The translations under genes and the position numbers were made by a program. A stretch of DNA of 17,314 nucleotides. Origin: UBA12088 sp041920275 (GTDB lineage: Bacteria > Patescibacteriota > Minisyncoccia > Phycocordibacterales > UBA12088). Positions within the stretch are counted from its first letter, which is position 1, and each line of letters begins with the position of its first letter. Below the pieces are notes generated by a model, which was not told the DNA's origin, made no database searches, and was given only the letters and a program-made list of their open reading frames with translations. Location: assembly GCA_041920275.1 (NCBI GenBank), contig JAYRSE010000024.1, positions 1 to 17,314 on the forward strand, in the 5' to 3' direction. Shown piece by piece: positions 1 through 7,170 of the stretch.

Positions 1-494
1 CATGCCTCGAGCTTATCGAGGAGGTGCGACAGAGCGGGCGCAAGGTGCTGGTGTTCAGTCAATTCACCGGTATGCTGGACATTCTCGCACGCGCACTCGC
101 CGCCAAGGATGTGGAATTTTCATACCTTTCAGGTAAAACGCAACGACGAGAACGGGTCATCGAGCACTTCAATACGGATCCGGCGGTGACCGCGTTCTTG
201 ATCAGCATGAAGGCGGGTGGCACGGGCCTCAATCTTACCGCTGCGGATACGGTGATCGTGTTCGACCCGTGGTGGAACCCCAGTGTTGAGAATCAGGCGA
301 TCGACCGAGCCCATCGCATCGGACAGACGAGGTCGGTCAACGTGTACCGCCTACTCACCAAAGGAACGATCGAAGAGAAGATCCAGGAACTTAAACGGAA
401 GAAGAAGGGCATTTTCGATGCGGTCATTGGGGAGAGTGGCGGACTCATGGAGAAGCTCACCTGGGAAGACATCCGAGAGCTTTTTGTCGAGTAG
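1..494 (+). CDS. SNF2-family DNA-dependent ATPase/helicase, C-terminal fragment (cut by window edge)
   Basis: The reading frame is open from base 3 and gives 163 visible residues; the N-terminal part lies outside the window. What is present is the second RecA-like lobe of a Swi2/Snf2 ATPase. Motif IV is KVLVFSQF, motif V is AGGTGLNLTAAD followed by the family hallmark DPWWNPSVE, and motif VI is QAIDRAHRIGQ, which carries the arginine finger. The protein then ends with a short basic helix and an acidic tail after 'TIEEKIQELKRKKKG', typical of bacterial RapA/HepA/SNF2 proteins with no extra C-terminal domain. By family, these proteins use ATP to translocate on double-stranded DNA and remodel protein-DNA or RNA polymerase complexes. 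The specific role is unknown. The next gene has its own promoter, so the two are probably not one operon. Confidence 0.93.
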   Translation, partial: CLELIEEVRQSGRKVLVFSQFTGMLDILARALAAKDVEFSYLSGKTQRRERVIEHFNTDPAVTAFLISMKAGGTGLNLTAADTVIVFDPWWNPSVENQAIDRAHRIGQTRSVNVYRLLTKGTIEEKIQELKRKKKGIFDAVIGESGGLMEKLTWEDIRELFVE

Positions 495-527
495 TTTTTC
501 ACCGATACCGTGCAACCGGCGGATCGA

Positions 528-556
528 TTGAAAAAACTTCGGCTCTGTACTATTAT
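528..556 (+). promoter_or_regulatory. Probable sigma70-type promoter of alaS
   Basis: TTGAAA at 528-533 and TATTAT at 551-556 are separated by 17 bases. Transcription would start near 563, leaving about 15 bases before the alaS ATG at 578. There is no purine-rich Shine-Dalgarno in that leader. Confidence 0.6.
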
Positions 557-577
557 TTCCCGAACATTACCTTTGTT

Positions 578-2473
578 ATGAAAGAATTACATGAAATTCG
601 TTCGGCGTACCTCGCATACCTGCGCGAGCGTGAGCATGTTGAACTGCCCTCTTCGCCGCTCGTGCCCGAGAATGATCCCACAACCCTTTTCACCGGTTCG
701 GGTATGCAGCCGCTCATACCGTACCTGCTCGGAAAGGATCATCCCTCGGGGGTCAGGCTGGTGAACAGTCAGAAATGTTTTCGTTCCGGGGATATCGACG
801 AGGTGGGTGACAATCGACACACAACGTTCTTTGAAATGCTCGGGAACTGGTCGCTCGGCGATTACGGCAAGGAAGAACAGTTGACATGGTTCTTCGGTTT
901 TCTTACGGATGTACTCGGTTTGGACCCGCGTCGACTGTACGTCACGGTATTTTCGGGTGATGATAGTGCCGGGGTCGCGCGCGACGATGTGTCTGCGGAG
1001 CTTTGGAAAGAGCTCTTTGCGAAGAAGGGCATTGCGGCAGAGACCGCGGCCATGGTGACCGAGGAAGAGGCGTCCATGCGCGGTATGTGCGAGGGTGAAC
1101 GCATATTTTTCTACCGTGAGAAGAACTGGTGGAGCAGAGCGGGTGCGCCGCAACGTATGCCGGTTGGCGAACCGGGTGGTCCCGACAGCGAGGTGTTTTA
1201 CGAGTTCAGTGACATCGAACATGATGTTCGTTTCGGTGAGCGATGCCATGTGAATTGCGACTGTGGACGCTACCTTGAAATAGGGAACAGCGTTTTCATG
1301 CAGTATCGAAAAGGTAAGGATGGCGTGTTCGAGCGGCTGCCAAAACAGAATGTGGATTTCGGGGGCGGCCTCGAGCGTTTGGCGATGGCGGTTTCCAACA
1401 CACCCGATATCGTCGCAGTATGTCATGCTCCGGTCGTGGCGCACCTCGAACGGGTGACCGGGAAGCGATACGGTTCCGTCGAGGCGGAGACCCGCGCGTT
1501 TCGTATCATCGCCGACCATATGAAGGCGACGGTGTTCTTGATCGGCGACGGCGTGCGTCCGGGCAATTCCGACCAGGCATATTTTGTGCGTCGATTGATC
1601 CGCAGGGCGGTGCGGTATGCCGATACCCTCGGTGTGCATGAGAGCGGTCTCGCAACGGTCGTTGATCCCATTGTTCGTATGTACGAAGCGCAGTACCCGA
1701 CACTCCGAACACATGTGGAAGATATTCGAAAAAGCATCGACGATGAAGAGCGCAAGTTCAGAAGGACCATTCACGGCGGTTTGCGAAAGATCGAAAAACT
1801 TCTTGCACACACCGATTCGCTGCATGCGGCACAGCTTTTCGATCTCTATCAGACCGACGGCTTTCCGCTCGAGGTTTCGTTGGAAATACTCCACGATCGC
1901 GGTATCGTCGTCCCCGACCATGAGGTCGATGCGTTCCATGCGCTCTTCGAGGAACACAAGGTGCGCTCTCGAGCCGGTTCCGAACAAAAGTTCAAGGGAG
2001 GGCTTGCGGATGCGGGGGAGGTGACGACCATGCTGCACACCTGCACTCACCTCATGCTCGCCGCGTTGCGCAAAGAGTTGGGAGACCACGTGCATCAGGC
2101 TGGAAGCAACATCACCGCGGAACGAGCACGCTTCGACTTCACACACCCTGAAAAGGTCTCGCGTGAAGTGCTCGATCGCGTTGAAGCGTATGTGAATGAG
2201 GCGATACGGAAAGGGTGCGTTGTCGATACGATCGTTATGGACAAAGCGGTCGCGCGCGCGGCGGGTGTCGAGGGGAGTTTCTGGGACAAGTACCCGGAGC
2301 AGGTGACCGTCTACCGTGTGCAGGCGCCTGATGGCACGATCTACTCACAGGAACTGTGTGGAGGTCCGCATGTGGATGCGACCTCGGCGATCATCGGGAC
2401 GTTCAAGATCGTGAAAGAAGAGGCGTCGAGCGCGGGGGTGCGAAGGGTGAAAGCGATACTGGGGAGCGAATAG
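578..2473 (+). CDS. alaS: Alanine--tRNA ligase, short form lacking the C-Ala domain
   Basis: This cytoplasmic enzyme charges tRNA-Ala with alanine. The class II catalytic core covers about residues 1-240: NSQKCFRSGD at 63-72, motif 2 HTTFFEMLGNWSLGDY from 81, and motif 3 GGGLER at 262-267. The tRNA-binding helical part follows, then the editing (AlaX/SAD) domain from about 480 with its four zinc ligands H487 and H491 (HTCTH) and C594 and H598 (CGGPH). The protein stops at 631 residues just after the editing domain. Well-known bacterial AlaRS are about 850-900 residues because they carry a C-terminal DHHA1/C-Ala domain, and neither this gene nor the next 110 bases encode one. The start at 578 is the only ATG that fits the N-terminal helix; there is no Shine-Dalgarno. 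It is probably monocistronic: its own promoter precedes it, and another lies before the next gene. Confidence 0.96.
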   Translation: MKELHEIRSAYLAYLREREHVELPSSPLVPENDPTTLFTGSGMQPLIPYLLGKDHPSGVRLVNSQKCFRSGDIDEVGDNRHTTFFEMLGNWSLGDYGKEEQLTWFFGFLTDVLGLDPRRLYVTVFSGDDSAGVARDDVSAELWKELFAKKGIAAETAAMVTEEEASMRGMCEGERIFFYREKNWWSRAGAPQRMPVGEPGGPDSEVFYEFSDIEHDVRFGERCHVNCDCGRYLEIGNSVFMQYRKGKDGVFERLPKQNVDFGGGLERLAMAVSNTPDIVAVCHAPVVAHLERVTGKRYGSVEAETRAFRIIADHMKATVFLIGDGVRPGNSDQAYFVRRLIRRAVRYADTLGVHESGLATVVDPIVRMYEAQYPTLRTHVEDIRKSIDDEERKFRRTIHGGLRKIEKLLAHTDSLHAAQLFDLYQTDGFPLEVSLEILHDRGIVVPDHEVDAFHALFEEHKVRSRAGSEQKFKGGLADAGEVTTMLHTCTHLMLAALRKELGDHVHQAGSNITAERARFDFTHPEKVSREVLDRVEAYVNEAIRKGCVVDTIVMDKAVARAAGVEGSFWDKYPEQVTVYRVQAPDGTIYSQELCGGPHVDATSAIIGTFKIVKEEASSAGVRRVKAILGSE

Positions 2474-2549
2474 ATTTGCGGATCGGACGGTGTTGCGGGT
2501 CCGAAATATCGGCATGGTGAGAGTTCTTCACAGGGTTCCCCGATGAATA

Positions 2550-2579
2550 TCGAAATGGTACGTCATCCTGGGGTATACT
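2550..2579 (+). promoter_or_regulatory. Probable promoter of the actin-fold gene, leaderless arrangement
   Basis: TATACT at 2574-2579 with a TCGAAA -35-like hexamer at 2550-2555 (18-base spacer). The predicted transcription start is 2586-2587, the A of the ATG at 2587. Confidence 0.55.
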
Positions 2580-2586
2580 GAAAGGT

Positions 2587-3768
2587 ATGACAAAGGACAA
2601 GTCCGGGCACATCGCACGAATCGTGTTCGACATTACCGACGGGGTGGTGTCCGTGGGTGCCGGGTATTGCGGCGAGGGTGGGTCCGGCGTGGTTTGGAGC
2701 AATACCATACCGTATGCCACCGTGCGCGCATTGGTACCCGTCGAAAAATGCAAGCGGCTTTGTGCGGCACTGCTTGACGCATCATCGGAAGCGGTGCGTG
2801 AGGGGGTCACATCGCTTTCGCGACACGGAATGGATTTTCGACATGGCGAGATCGTTTGCGTACTGGGGTTACCATGGAGTTTTGCGAACGCGAGTTTCGT
2901 ATCTCATGCCACGAAGGAGCGGAAGAGCGTCGAGCATGGCCTCCTCGATACACTACGTGCGGATGCTTACAAGTCCATGTTGTCGTCCGAGCCATTTCAG
3001 GCGTGGACGGAACGGTACGGTTCGACGACGATCATGCAACAGTACGACCAGGAGATCGTTCTCGAAGGTTATTCGGTACCGCGAGTCCGAGGTCACCAGG
3101 CATGTGTGGTTGCCATGCGAACATTCCTTTTTCTCGCCGCATCCGAATGTGTTGAAAAGGTTCGTGCGATACTTGCCGATGCGTTTCCGCATCACCGGAT
3201 CGTATTTCACAATCCTACCTATCTTTTTTCACACACGGGAGCGGTGCGCCCTCTTGATCTCACCGAACGTGCCGTGTTCCTTGAAATAGGGCACCGGCAC
3301 ACTTCCGTCGGGTTTGTTCGAGGCGGTACGGTGCTCGGTGTCGCGACCGTTCGGAGCGGCATCACCGACCTTATTCATTCCATCGCTCCGGGAGCGGCGA
3401 ATTTCACGGAAGCTCAGAGCAGGGCGGTTTCGATGGTGCGGAGCGGATCACCGATCTCAAAGGAATCGGAATCCGTTCTCACGAACTGGCGCACGGCGGT
3501 CTTCGAAAGGATCACAGAGATCATGGATGGTGTCGTACCACCGCTTTCCGCGATCATTGCGGTCGAGAGTCCCTGGTATCGATACTATGCAGAGTCGCTG
3601 TCGGCCGAACCGATCTGGCGTACCGAACATGTCGAGAGTCGCATTGTCACCGCCCCGTTGTACGAAGATATCCGAAAGGGTGCGGAGACAGAGACGAACG
3701 AACTCGCGATCTCGGAAAGAATGTCGAACTTGTTCACAGCTGTCGATAAGTTTGCTCGACAGTCATGA
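2587..3768 (+). CDS. Divergent actin-fold (FtsA/PilM-like) protein
   Basis: A 393-residue soluble protein, not matched with certainty to a named family. Three stretches resemble the nucleotide-binding motifs of the FtsA/PilM/Hsp70 ATPase fold. The first is an N-terminal 'phosphate-1' hairpin, IVFDITDGVVSVGAG (12-26). The second is a 'phosphate-2' block, LEIGHRHTSVGFVRGG (232-247), followed by TVRSGITDLIHSIA as in FtsA/PilM. The third is a weak adenosine-type stretch, AIIAVESPWYRYYAES (322-337). The usual acidic first residue and glycine pair are altered (EIGHRHT rather than DIGGGTT), so ATP hydrolysis may be weak or lost. About residues 86-215 would be the inserted subdomain. There is no signal peptide or membrane segment. 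The next gene is a single-pass membrane protein 20 bases downstream, suggesting a cytoplasmic actin-like partner for a membrane complex, as PilM is for PilN. That pairing is inference. Confidence 0.6.
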   Translation: MTKDKSGHIARIVFDITDGVVSVGAGYCGEGGSGVVWSNTIPYATVRALVPVEKCKRLCAALLDASSEAVREGVTSLSRHGMDFRHGEIVCVLGLPWSFANASFVSHATKERKSVEHGLLDTLRADAYKSMLSSEPFQAWTERYGSTTIMQQYDQEIVLEGYSVPRVRGHQACVVAMRTFLFLAASECVEKVRAILADAFPHHRIVFHNPTYLFSHTGAVRPLDLTERAVFLEIGHRHTSVGFVRGGTVLGVATVRSGITDLIHSIAPGAANFTEAQSRAVSMVRSGSPISKESESVLTNWRTAVFERITEIMDGVVPPLSAIIAVESPWYRYYAESLSAEPIWRTEHVESRIVTAPLYEDIRKGAETETNELAISERMSNLFTAVDKFARQS

Positions 3769-3773
3769 TTGTG

Positions 3774-3782
3774 TGATATACT
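3774..3782 (+). promoter_or_regulatory. Extended -10 element of the J-like membrane gene, leaderless arrangement
   Basis: TGA-TATACT with TATACT at 3777-3782. Seven bases after its last base is 3789, exactly the A of the ATG. A TTGACA-like TCGACA lies at 3756-3761. The element straddles no coding sequence, because the upstream gene stops at 3768. Confidence 0.55.
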
Positions 3783-3788
3783 TGCACC

Positions 3789-5189
3789 ATGCATGGTTCT
3801 ATGAAGAAGCCCCCACTTCAGGATGTGATCGTCATGCGCGGTGTTCAACGCACCGGTATCCATGATGTGAGAAATCATTCGTCGCATGAGGTCGATCGAC
3901 ATTCCTCGACCATTCCACCGCGTCGTCCAATGAACGTCATGCGTGAACGGGATCGTGATTTCCGTGAGTACCGTGAAAACCGTCCCGAAGAGCATTTCAA
4001 CTTGGTAAATGAGGAACGGAAGACCCCTTGGGTCGCAATAGCACTTATGTCCGGTGCGGCACTTGCGGGAGGTGCGTTCGCGCTTTCCCTCTTTTTTTCA
4101 GGCGCAACGGTGACGGCGTATCCGAAACGAGATACGGTCATTGCGGACACCGTGTTCACCGCGAGTACGAACGGCATGCCGGCTGACATGAGCGCGTCGG
4201 TCGTGACCATCGAGCGTACGGCGGTTCGCGAGGTGGCGGCGCAGAGCGAGACGCAGGTCGAGGAGCGCGCGTCGGGCCTTATTACCGTGTATAATGAGTA
4301 CTCTAAGACCCCACAGCGACTGATCAAGAACACTCGCTTCGAGGCCGAGGACGGCAAGATCTACAAGATACGCGAATCGATCGAGGTGCCCGGTCAACAC
4401 GTGGATGGTACCCCGGGCACTCTTGAGGTGACCGTCTATGCCGAGGAACCCGGCGATGCATATAATCGCGGTCCCGGCTCGTTCTCAATACCGGGTTTTG
4501 AGAGACGTCCGCAGGAGGGTAAGGTCTATGCACGGTCGACCGGCAGCATGACCGGTGGTTTCGAAGGAGTCAAGCGTGTCGTACTTGAAAAGGACCGACT
4601 CACCGGCTATGAGGCCTTGGAGACCCAGTTGCGCGACGAATTGCGTTCCGCACTGCTTGAGCCGGGTTCCGTTTCCGAGGGTACCTGGGTCGATCCCGAT
4701 GCGGTCTTCTATGAGTTCAATCAGCTACCAGATGAGGTCGCAGAGGGAGAGAATGTGCGTCTTTCGCTTTCCGGAAAGATTCATGCTGTTGCGTTCGATC
4801 GGTCCGCTTTGGATAAGTTCATCGCCATGCGGGTCGTACCCGGTTTTGTCGACTCTCCGCTTGAGATCACTAACAGATCGGAACTGTCTATTGTAGCGGA
4901 GCCACAGATGTTGGGCACGAGCTCCCCTGCGCTTGCACCATGGCAAGTCGGCCTGTACACAGTGACGTTGACCGGACGTGCGGAGCTCTTGTGGCAGGTG
5001 GATGCGACGGCACTCGCCCAAAGTTTGTTAGGTATCGACAAAAGTCTTGTGGAGAACGGTATGAGTGAGGAGTTGCGCGCCGAACATCCCGGTGTCGACC
5101 GTCTCCACGTGGTCAGTCGTCCTTTTTGGAAGAGCGATCTTCCGGATAGTGTCGAGGATATCGAGCTTACGGTAACGCTTGACGAATAA
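3789..5189 (+). CDS. Single-pass membrane protein, baseplate J/gp47-like
   Basis: A 466-residue protein. Residues 1-79 are a charged, Arg/His-rich cytoplasmic tail. Residues 80-104 form one transmembrane helix (WVAIALMSGA and onward). The remainder is extracytoplasmic, beta-rich and cysteine-free. The segment from about 162 contains GLITVYNEYSKTPQRL, a DGKIYKI strand, VPG, a TVYAEEPGDAYNRGP stretch and SIPGFERR. To my recollection this is the block that leads annotation pipelines to call such Parcubacteria proteins 'baseplate J/gp47 family'. No phage genes are nearby, so it is more likely a resident envelope protein than a tail component. It follows the actin-fold gene with a 20-base gap and has its own -10 element. 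An alternative start is M5. The general architecture is clear; the family name is less certain and the function unknown. Confidence 0.6.
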   Translation: MHGSMKKPPLQDVIVMRGVQRTGIHDVRNHSSHEVDRHSSTIPPRRPMNVMRERDRDFREYRENRPEEHFNLVNEERKTPWVAIALMSGAALAGGAFALSLFFSGATVTAYPKRDTVIADTVFTASTNGMPADMSASVVTIERTAVREVAAQSETQVEERASGLITVYNEYSKTPQRLIKNTRFEAEDGKIYKIRESIEVPGQHVDGTPGTLEVTVYAEEPGDAYNRGPGSFSIPGFERRPQEGKVYARSTGSMTGGFEGVKRVVLEKDRLTGYEALETQLRDELRSALLEPGSVSEGTWVDPDAVFYEFNQLPDEVAEGENVRLSLSGKIHAVAFDRSALDKFIAMRVVPGFVDSPLEITNRSELSIVAEPQMLGTSSPALAPWQVGLYTVTLTGRAELLWQVDATALAQSLLGIDKSLVENGMSEELRAEHPGVDRLHVVSRPFWKSDLPDSVEDIELTVTLDE

Positions 5190-5207
5190 TCCGCATTTTG
5201 ATACTAT
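5179..5207 (+). promoter_or_regulatory. Promoter of the infA-rpmJ-rps/rpl cluster
   Basis: TTGACG at 5179-5184, an extended TG at 5199-5200 and TACTAT at 5202-5207 with a 17-base spacer. The predicted start is near 5214, about 16 bases before the infA ATG. The -35 hexamer overlaps the stop codon end of the upstream gene (ending 5189). Confidence 0.65.
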
Positions 5208-5229
5208 TGCAACCACACGTTCGATTTCA

Positions 5230-5442
5230 ATGCATGATGAAAAGCAGTTGGCGCGAGGAGTAGTAGAGGAGGCGCTCCCGAACGCCCTTTTTCGTGTTGT
5301 GCTTGAAGAAGGACATGAGCCGATATTGGCGTACCTTGCAGGGAAGATGCGGATGCATCGCATCAAGGTGCTGGTGGGAGATGTCGTACTTCTTAAACTG
5401 GATCCCTATGGCGGAAGGGCCAGGATCGTGAGAAGAATTTAA
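5230..5442 (+). CDS. infA: Translation initiation factor IF-1
   Basis: A 70-residue protein (family about 72) forming one S1/OB-fold domain. It binds the 30S A site during initiation. The recognisable features are GVVEEALPNALFRVVLEEGH, AYLAGKMRMHRIKVLVGD and the C-terminal PYGGRARIVRR, matching the standard IF-1 pattern. The ATG at 5230 is chosen because it gives the family's usual N-terminus. The in-frame TTG at 5179 would add 17 unrelated residues and lies upstream of the predicted transcription start. No Shine-Dalgarno precedes it. It opens the alpha-operon-type cluster and is followed by rpmJ after 9 bases. Confidence 0.95.
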   Translation: MHDEKQLARGVVEEALPNALFRVVLEEGHEPILAYLAGKMRMHRIKVLVGDVVLLKLDPYGGRARIVRRI

Positions 5443-5451
5443 CCATACCGT

Positions 5452-5568
5452 ATGAAAGTAAAGAGTTCCATCAAGAAGCGAAGTCCCGAGGACAAGATCG
5501 TTCGCCGACGCGGTCGTTTGTATGTCATTAATAAGAAGAAGCCGCGCAATAAGCAGCGCCAGGGGTAG
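5452..5568 (+). CDS. rpmJ: 50S ribosomal protein L36, cysteine-free form
   Basis: A small gene of 38 codons: MKVKSSIKKRSPEDKIVRRR, then GRLYVINKKKPRNKQRQG, ending in TAG at 5566-5568. The start MKV, the KIVRR core and the KQRQG end are diagnostic of L36. The usual zinc ribbon (three Cys and one His) is absent: the positions expected to hold Cys are S, D and N, and the His of 'PRHKQRQG' is N. This is therefore a 'C-minus', zinc-independent type. It sits in the normal place between infA and rpsM. No Shine-Dalgarno is seen. Confidence 0.93.
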   Translation: MKVKSSIKKRSPEDKIVRRRGRLYVINKKKPRNKQRQG

Positions 5569-5589
5569 CTTTTCTATCACCACCACAGT

Positions 5590-5973
5590 ATGAGAATCGC
5601 AAGTATCACTATTCCCGACAACAAGCGACTTGAGATAGGTCTGACGGCCGTGCGCGGTATCGGTCGTCCTCTTGCGCAGCGTATCCTTGCGGATGCAAAG
5701 ATCGATCACGGGCGCAAGGCCTCGACCCTTACGACCGAAGAGGAGAACGAGATACGGTCGGTGATCGAGCGGTCCGGCATTTTGGTAGAGGGTGAATTGC
5801 GAAGGGAGGTCGAGTCCCACATCAAGCGGCTCAAAGACATCGGCAGCTATCGTGGCACCAGACACATTCGCCACCTTCCATGTCGCGGACAACGTACCAA
5901 GACCAATGCGCGTACTCACAAGGGAGTTCGAAAGACCATGGGCAGCGGTCGACGCAAGGTCGAGAAGAAGTAA
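5590..5973 (+). CDS. rpsM: 30S ribosomal protein S13
   Basis: A 127-residue protein of the 30S head that contacts the P-site tRNA and the 50S bridge. It starts with the classical 'RIASITIPDNKRLEIGLTAV' block and RGIGRPLAQRIL (helix-two-turn-helix), then LKDIGSYRGTRH. It ends with the highly conserved GQRTKTNARTHKG and a basic tail. Length and order match the family. It lies between rpmJ (21-base gap) and rpsK (50-base gap). No Shine-Dalgarno precedes the ATG. Confidence 0.96.
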   Translation: MRIASITIPDNKRLEIGLTAVRGIGRPLAQRILADAKIDHGRKASTLTTEEENEIRSVIERSGILVEGELRREVESHIKRLKDIGSYRGTRHIRHLPCRGQRTKTNARTHKGVRKTMGSGRRKVEKK

Positions 5974-6023
5974 CCTTCAGATCGGTTATACACGAAGAGT
6001 AACCATTTTATTACTACACACGT

Positions 6024-6458
6024 ATGGGAAAAAAACGCATTGTACGAAAGCAGGGAAGCACGGTGAACAAAGGGTTGCGCGCTCGCGCCATTTCGCGCGT
6101 TGCCAAACGAAAGGTGGACCATGGTACGCTGCACATTCAGGCGACCTACAACAATACCATCGTTACTCTTACCGATAAACAAGGGAACGCGCTCATGTCG
6201 AGTTCGAGCGGCAGTCTCGGTTTCAAAGGTGCAAAAAAGAGCACCCCGTTCGCATCGGCTAAGGTCGGAGAGTTGGTGGCGGAGAAGGCGCTCCAGATGG
6301 GCATGCAGGAGGCGGATGTGGTCATTCGCGGAGTTGGTCCGGGGAGAGAGTCTGCGATGCGTGCGTTCACCGCGAAGGGGGTGTCCCTTTCAGCAATCCG
6401 TGACGTAACCCCCGTACCGTTCAACGGGCCTCGTGCAAAGAAACCCAGGCGTGTGTAA
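6024..6458 (+). CDS. rpsK: 30S ribosomal protein S11
   Basis: A 144-residue protein of the 30S platform that binds 16S rRNA and helps form the mRNA exit site. It has a basic N-terminal extension (KKRIVRKQG and onward), then GTLHIQATYNNTIVTLTDKQ, SSSSGSLGFKGAKKSTPFAS, the GVGPGRESAMRAF loop and the conserved end DVTPVPFNGPRAKKPRRV. All family landmarks are present. The 50 bases before it are A/T-rich and lack a Shine-Dalgarno. A weak -10-like TACTAC lies at 6013-6018, but I do not call a promoter there. Confidence 0.96.
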   Translation: MGKKRIVRKQGSTVNKGLRARAISRVAKRKVDHGTLHIQATYNNTIVTLTDKQGNALMSSSSGSLGFKGAKKSTPFASAKVGELVAEKALQMGMQEADVVIRGVGPGRESAMRAFTAKGVSLSAIRDVTPVPFNGPRAKKPRRV

Positions 6459-6507
6459 TGTTCAAGAACGACTTCGATTATTTACTTACCATTGAGACGC
6501 AGCTGCT

Positions 6508-7125
6508 ATGATTACCCAGAATACGTACAAAGTATGTCGACGCCTTGGTGCGGGAGTCTTTGACAAATGTCAGACGCAAAAGTTCGCCGTTTCCGAAGCG
6601 CGTCACGCAAAGAATGAGAAGCGACGTCGCCCGACCGTTTCGAACTTCAGTAAACAGTTGTTCGAAAAGCAGCGGGTCAGGTTCGCGTATGGCATCAGCG
6701 AGCGTCAGTTGCGCAGGATCGTTGAGGAGGCGAACCGTGCGGCACTTCTTGGAAAGGATCCGTCTGAGCGAATGATCGCACAGATCGAGATGCGTCTCGA
6801 CAATATTGTATACCGTGCGGGGCTCGTCTCCTCGCGCCGCGCCGCTCGACAGTTGGTAAGTCACGGGCATGTGCTGGTGAATGGTGTGCGGACCACGATC
6901 CCGAGTCATACGCTCAAGGAGGGGGATACGTTCGTGCTTCGTGAACGCACTCGCTCATTGCCGATCATGGCGCACATTGAGGAGTCCTGGAATGACGCAA
7001 CGCTACCTGTATGGCTTTCGTACGATCCAAAAACATACACCGGTATCGTCAAGGCGCGGCCGACTGTTGAGAACACTGAAATGGTTGGGAGTGTTGGTGC
7101 TATACTGGAGTACTACAGTCGTTAG
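6508..7125 (+). CDS. rpsD: 30S ribosomal protein S4
   Basis: A 205-residue primary 16S rRNA-binding protein that nucleates 30S body assembly; in many bacteria it is also the autogenous regulator of the alpha operon. The N-terminal domain has KVCRRLGAGVFDKC and LFEKQRVRFAYGISERQLRR (the conserved KQ-x4-YG-x3-RQ pattern). The S4 RNA-binding domain is MRLDNIVYRAGLVSSRRAAR with QLVSHGHVLVNG. Two cysteines near the N-terminus are too few for the zinc form. It ends with the usual EYYSR. Its last codons overlap a second -10 element that may serve rpoA. Confidence 0.95.
   Translation: MITQNTYKVCRRLGAGVFDKCQTQKFAVSEARHAKNEKRRRPTVSNFSKQLFEKQRVRFAYGISERQLRRIVEEANRAALLGKDPSERMIAQIEMRLDNIVYRAGLVSSRRAARQLVSHGHVLVNGVRTTIPSHTLKEGDTFVLRERTRSLPIMAHIEESWNDATLPVWLSYDPKTYTGIVKARPTVENTEMVGSVGAILEYYSR
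7098..7106 (+). promoter_or_regulatory. Extended -10 element inside the end of rpsD, upstream of rpoA
   Basis: TGC-TATACT with the hexamer at 7101-7106. A start near 7113 would give rpoA a leader of roughly 58 bases. It could be fortuitous because it lies in coding sequence. Confidence 0.35.
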
Positions 7126-7132
7126 TCAATCG

Positions 7133-7161
7133 TTGGTATTGTTTACAAACCTTAGTACACT
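7133..7161 (+). promoter_or_regulatory. Probable proximal promoter of rpoA
   Basis: TTGGTA at 7133-7138 and TACACT at 7156-7161 with a 17-base spacer. The predicted start near 7168 is about 3 bases before the rpoA ATG at 7171, again a nearly leaderless layout. Confidence 0.45.
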
Positions 7162-7170
7162 CCACTCAAT

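Noticed and set aside
587..2146. Open frame of 519 codons on the minus strand
   Set aside because: Entirely antisense to alaS, whose product is unmistakable; no domain or start signal of its own.
2474..2573. Hairpin (CGGAC ... GTCCG) after alaS as a terminator
   Set aside because: Only five base pairs with a large loop and no U-tract; too weak to call.
3789..5189. Phage tail or baseplate origin for the J-like protein
   Set aside because: It has a membrane helix near the N-terminus and no phage genes lie around it; the resemblance is only to a recurrent annotation in CPR genomes.
5179..5229. Earlier TTG start for infA
   Set aside because: It would add residues not found in IF-1 and lies in the -35 region of the predicted promoter.
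5227..5919. Open frame of 230 codons on the minus strand
   Set aside because: Covers infA, rpmJ and rpsM in reverse; those products are certain.
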